This document shows, in pieces, positions 5,447-5,465 of a stretch of DNA of 5,465 nt (its first letter is position 1; every line of letters starts with the position of its first letter). A program made the translations under genes and the position numbers. Source of the stretch: Oscillospiraceae bacterium (GTDB lineage: Bacteria; Bacillota; Clostridia; Oscillospirales; Ruminococcaceae); NCBI GenBank assembly GCA_017416665.1, contig JAFQBO010000063.1, positions 1 through 5,465 on the forward strand, written 5' to 3'. The notes beneath the pieces were generated by a model. That model had not been told where the DNA came from. It ran no database searches and saw only the letters and a program-made list of their open reading frames with translations.

Positions 5447-5465
5447 CCTATCACTTCCAAAGTAT
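5447..5465 (-). promoter_or_regulatory. Ribosome binding site of the long adaptor and window edge
   Basis: On the minus strand GGAAGTG (5458-5452) lies 5 bases before the ATG at 5446, one mismatch from GGAGGTG. Only 19 bases precede the gene in the window, so a promoter cannot be seen. Stops are possible in two frames here: a TGA within the ribosome site, or a TGA overlapping the start as ATGA. Either would fit a closely packed upstream gene, but this cannot be decided. Confidence 0.5.

Overview
The window is a tightly packed, single-direction segment, with every real gene on the minus strand. It appears to be part of one operon for a MacAB-type (ABC, non-RND) efflux or secretion machine. The likely source is a Gram-positive member of the Clostridia, most plausibly a Ruminococcus-like Oscillospiraceae. 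The grounds are the moderate-to-low GC content, strong AAGGAGG-type Shine-Dalgarno sites, Ser/Asp/Glu/Asn-rich surface proteins, separate adaptor and permease genes, and a small lipoprotein in place of an outer-membrane partner. This assignment is inferred from style, not from a marker gene.

In transcription order (right to left) the layout has four genes. (1) 5446-3482 is a 654-residue membrane-anchored HlyD/MacA-type adaptor with a very long coiled-coil hairpin and a Gly-rich C-terminal tail. (2) 3468-1939 is a second adaptor of 509 residues with a shorter hairpin, a canonical membrane-proximal domain and a Met/Gly-rich insert. (3) 1937-486 is a 483-residue MacB/FtsX-type ABC permease whose extracellular domain carries a long Gly/Ser/Pro-rich insert. 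(4) 464 to beyond base 1 is the start of a lipoprotein whose downstream half is a 57-bp (19-residue) tandem repeat running off the window edge. The gaps are 13, 1 and 21 bases. Each gene has its own ribosome binding site, and I see no terminator or promoter between them. There is no gene-free stretch longer than 21 bases.

The expected working model is that the permease dimer is driven by a separate ATPase. The two adaptors would form an extracytoplasmic conduit or scaffold, and the lipoprotein would act as an external accessory factor. No ATP-binding subunit is encoded in the window, so it must lie just outside or elsewhere.

The most unusual signal is that all four otherwise unrelated proteins carry low-complexity, extracytoplasmic segments. 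Three of them (long adaptor, permease, lipoprotein) share the same vocabulary: a G-x-R-P element and Met-Pro-(Glu/Asp/Ser) elements next to Phe and Gly. The short adaptor has a related Gly/Met/Ser segment with one Met-Pro. This looks like a shared module that may hold the parts of one extracellular assembly together.
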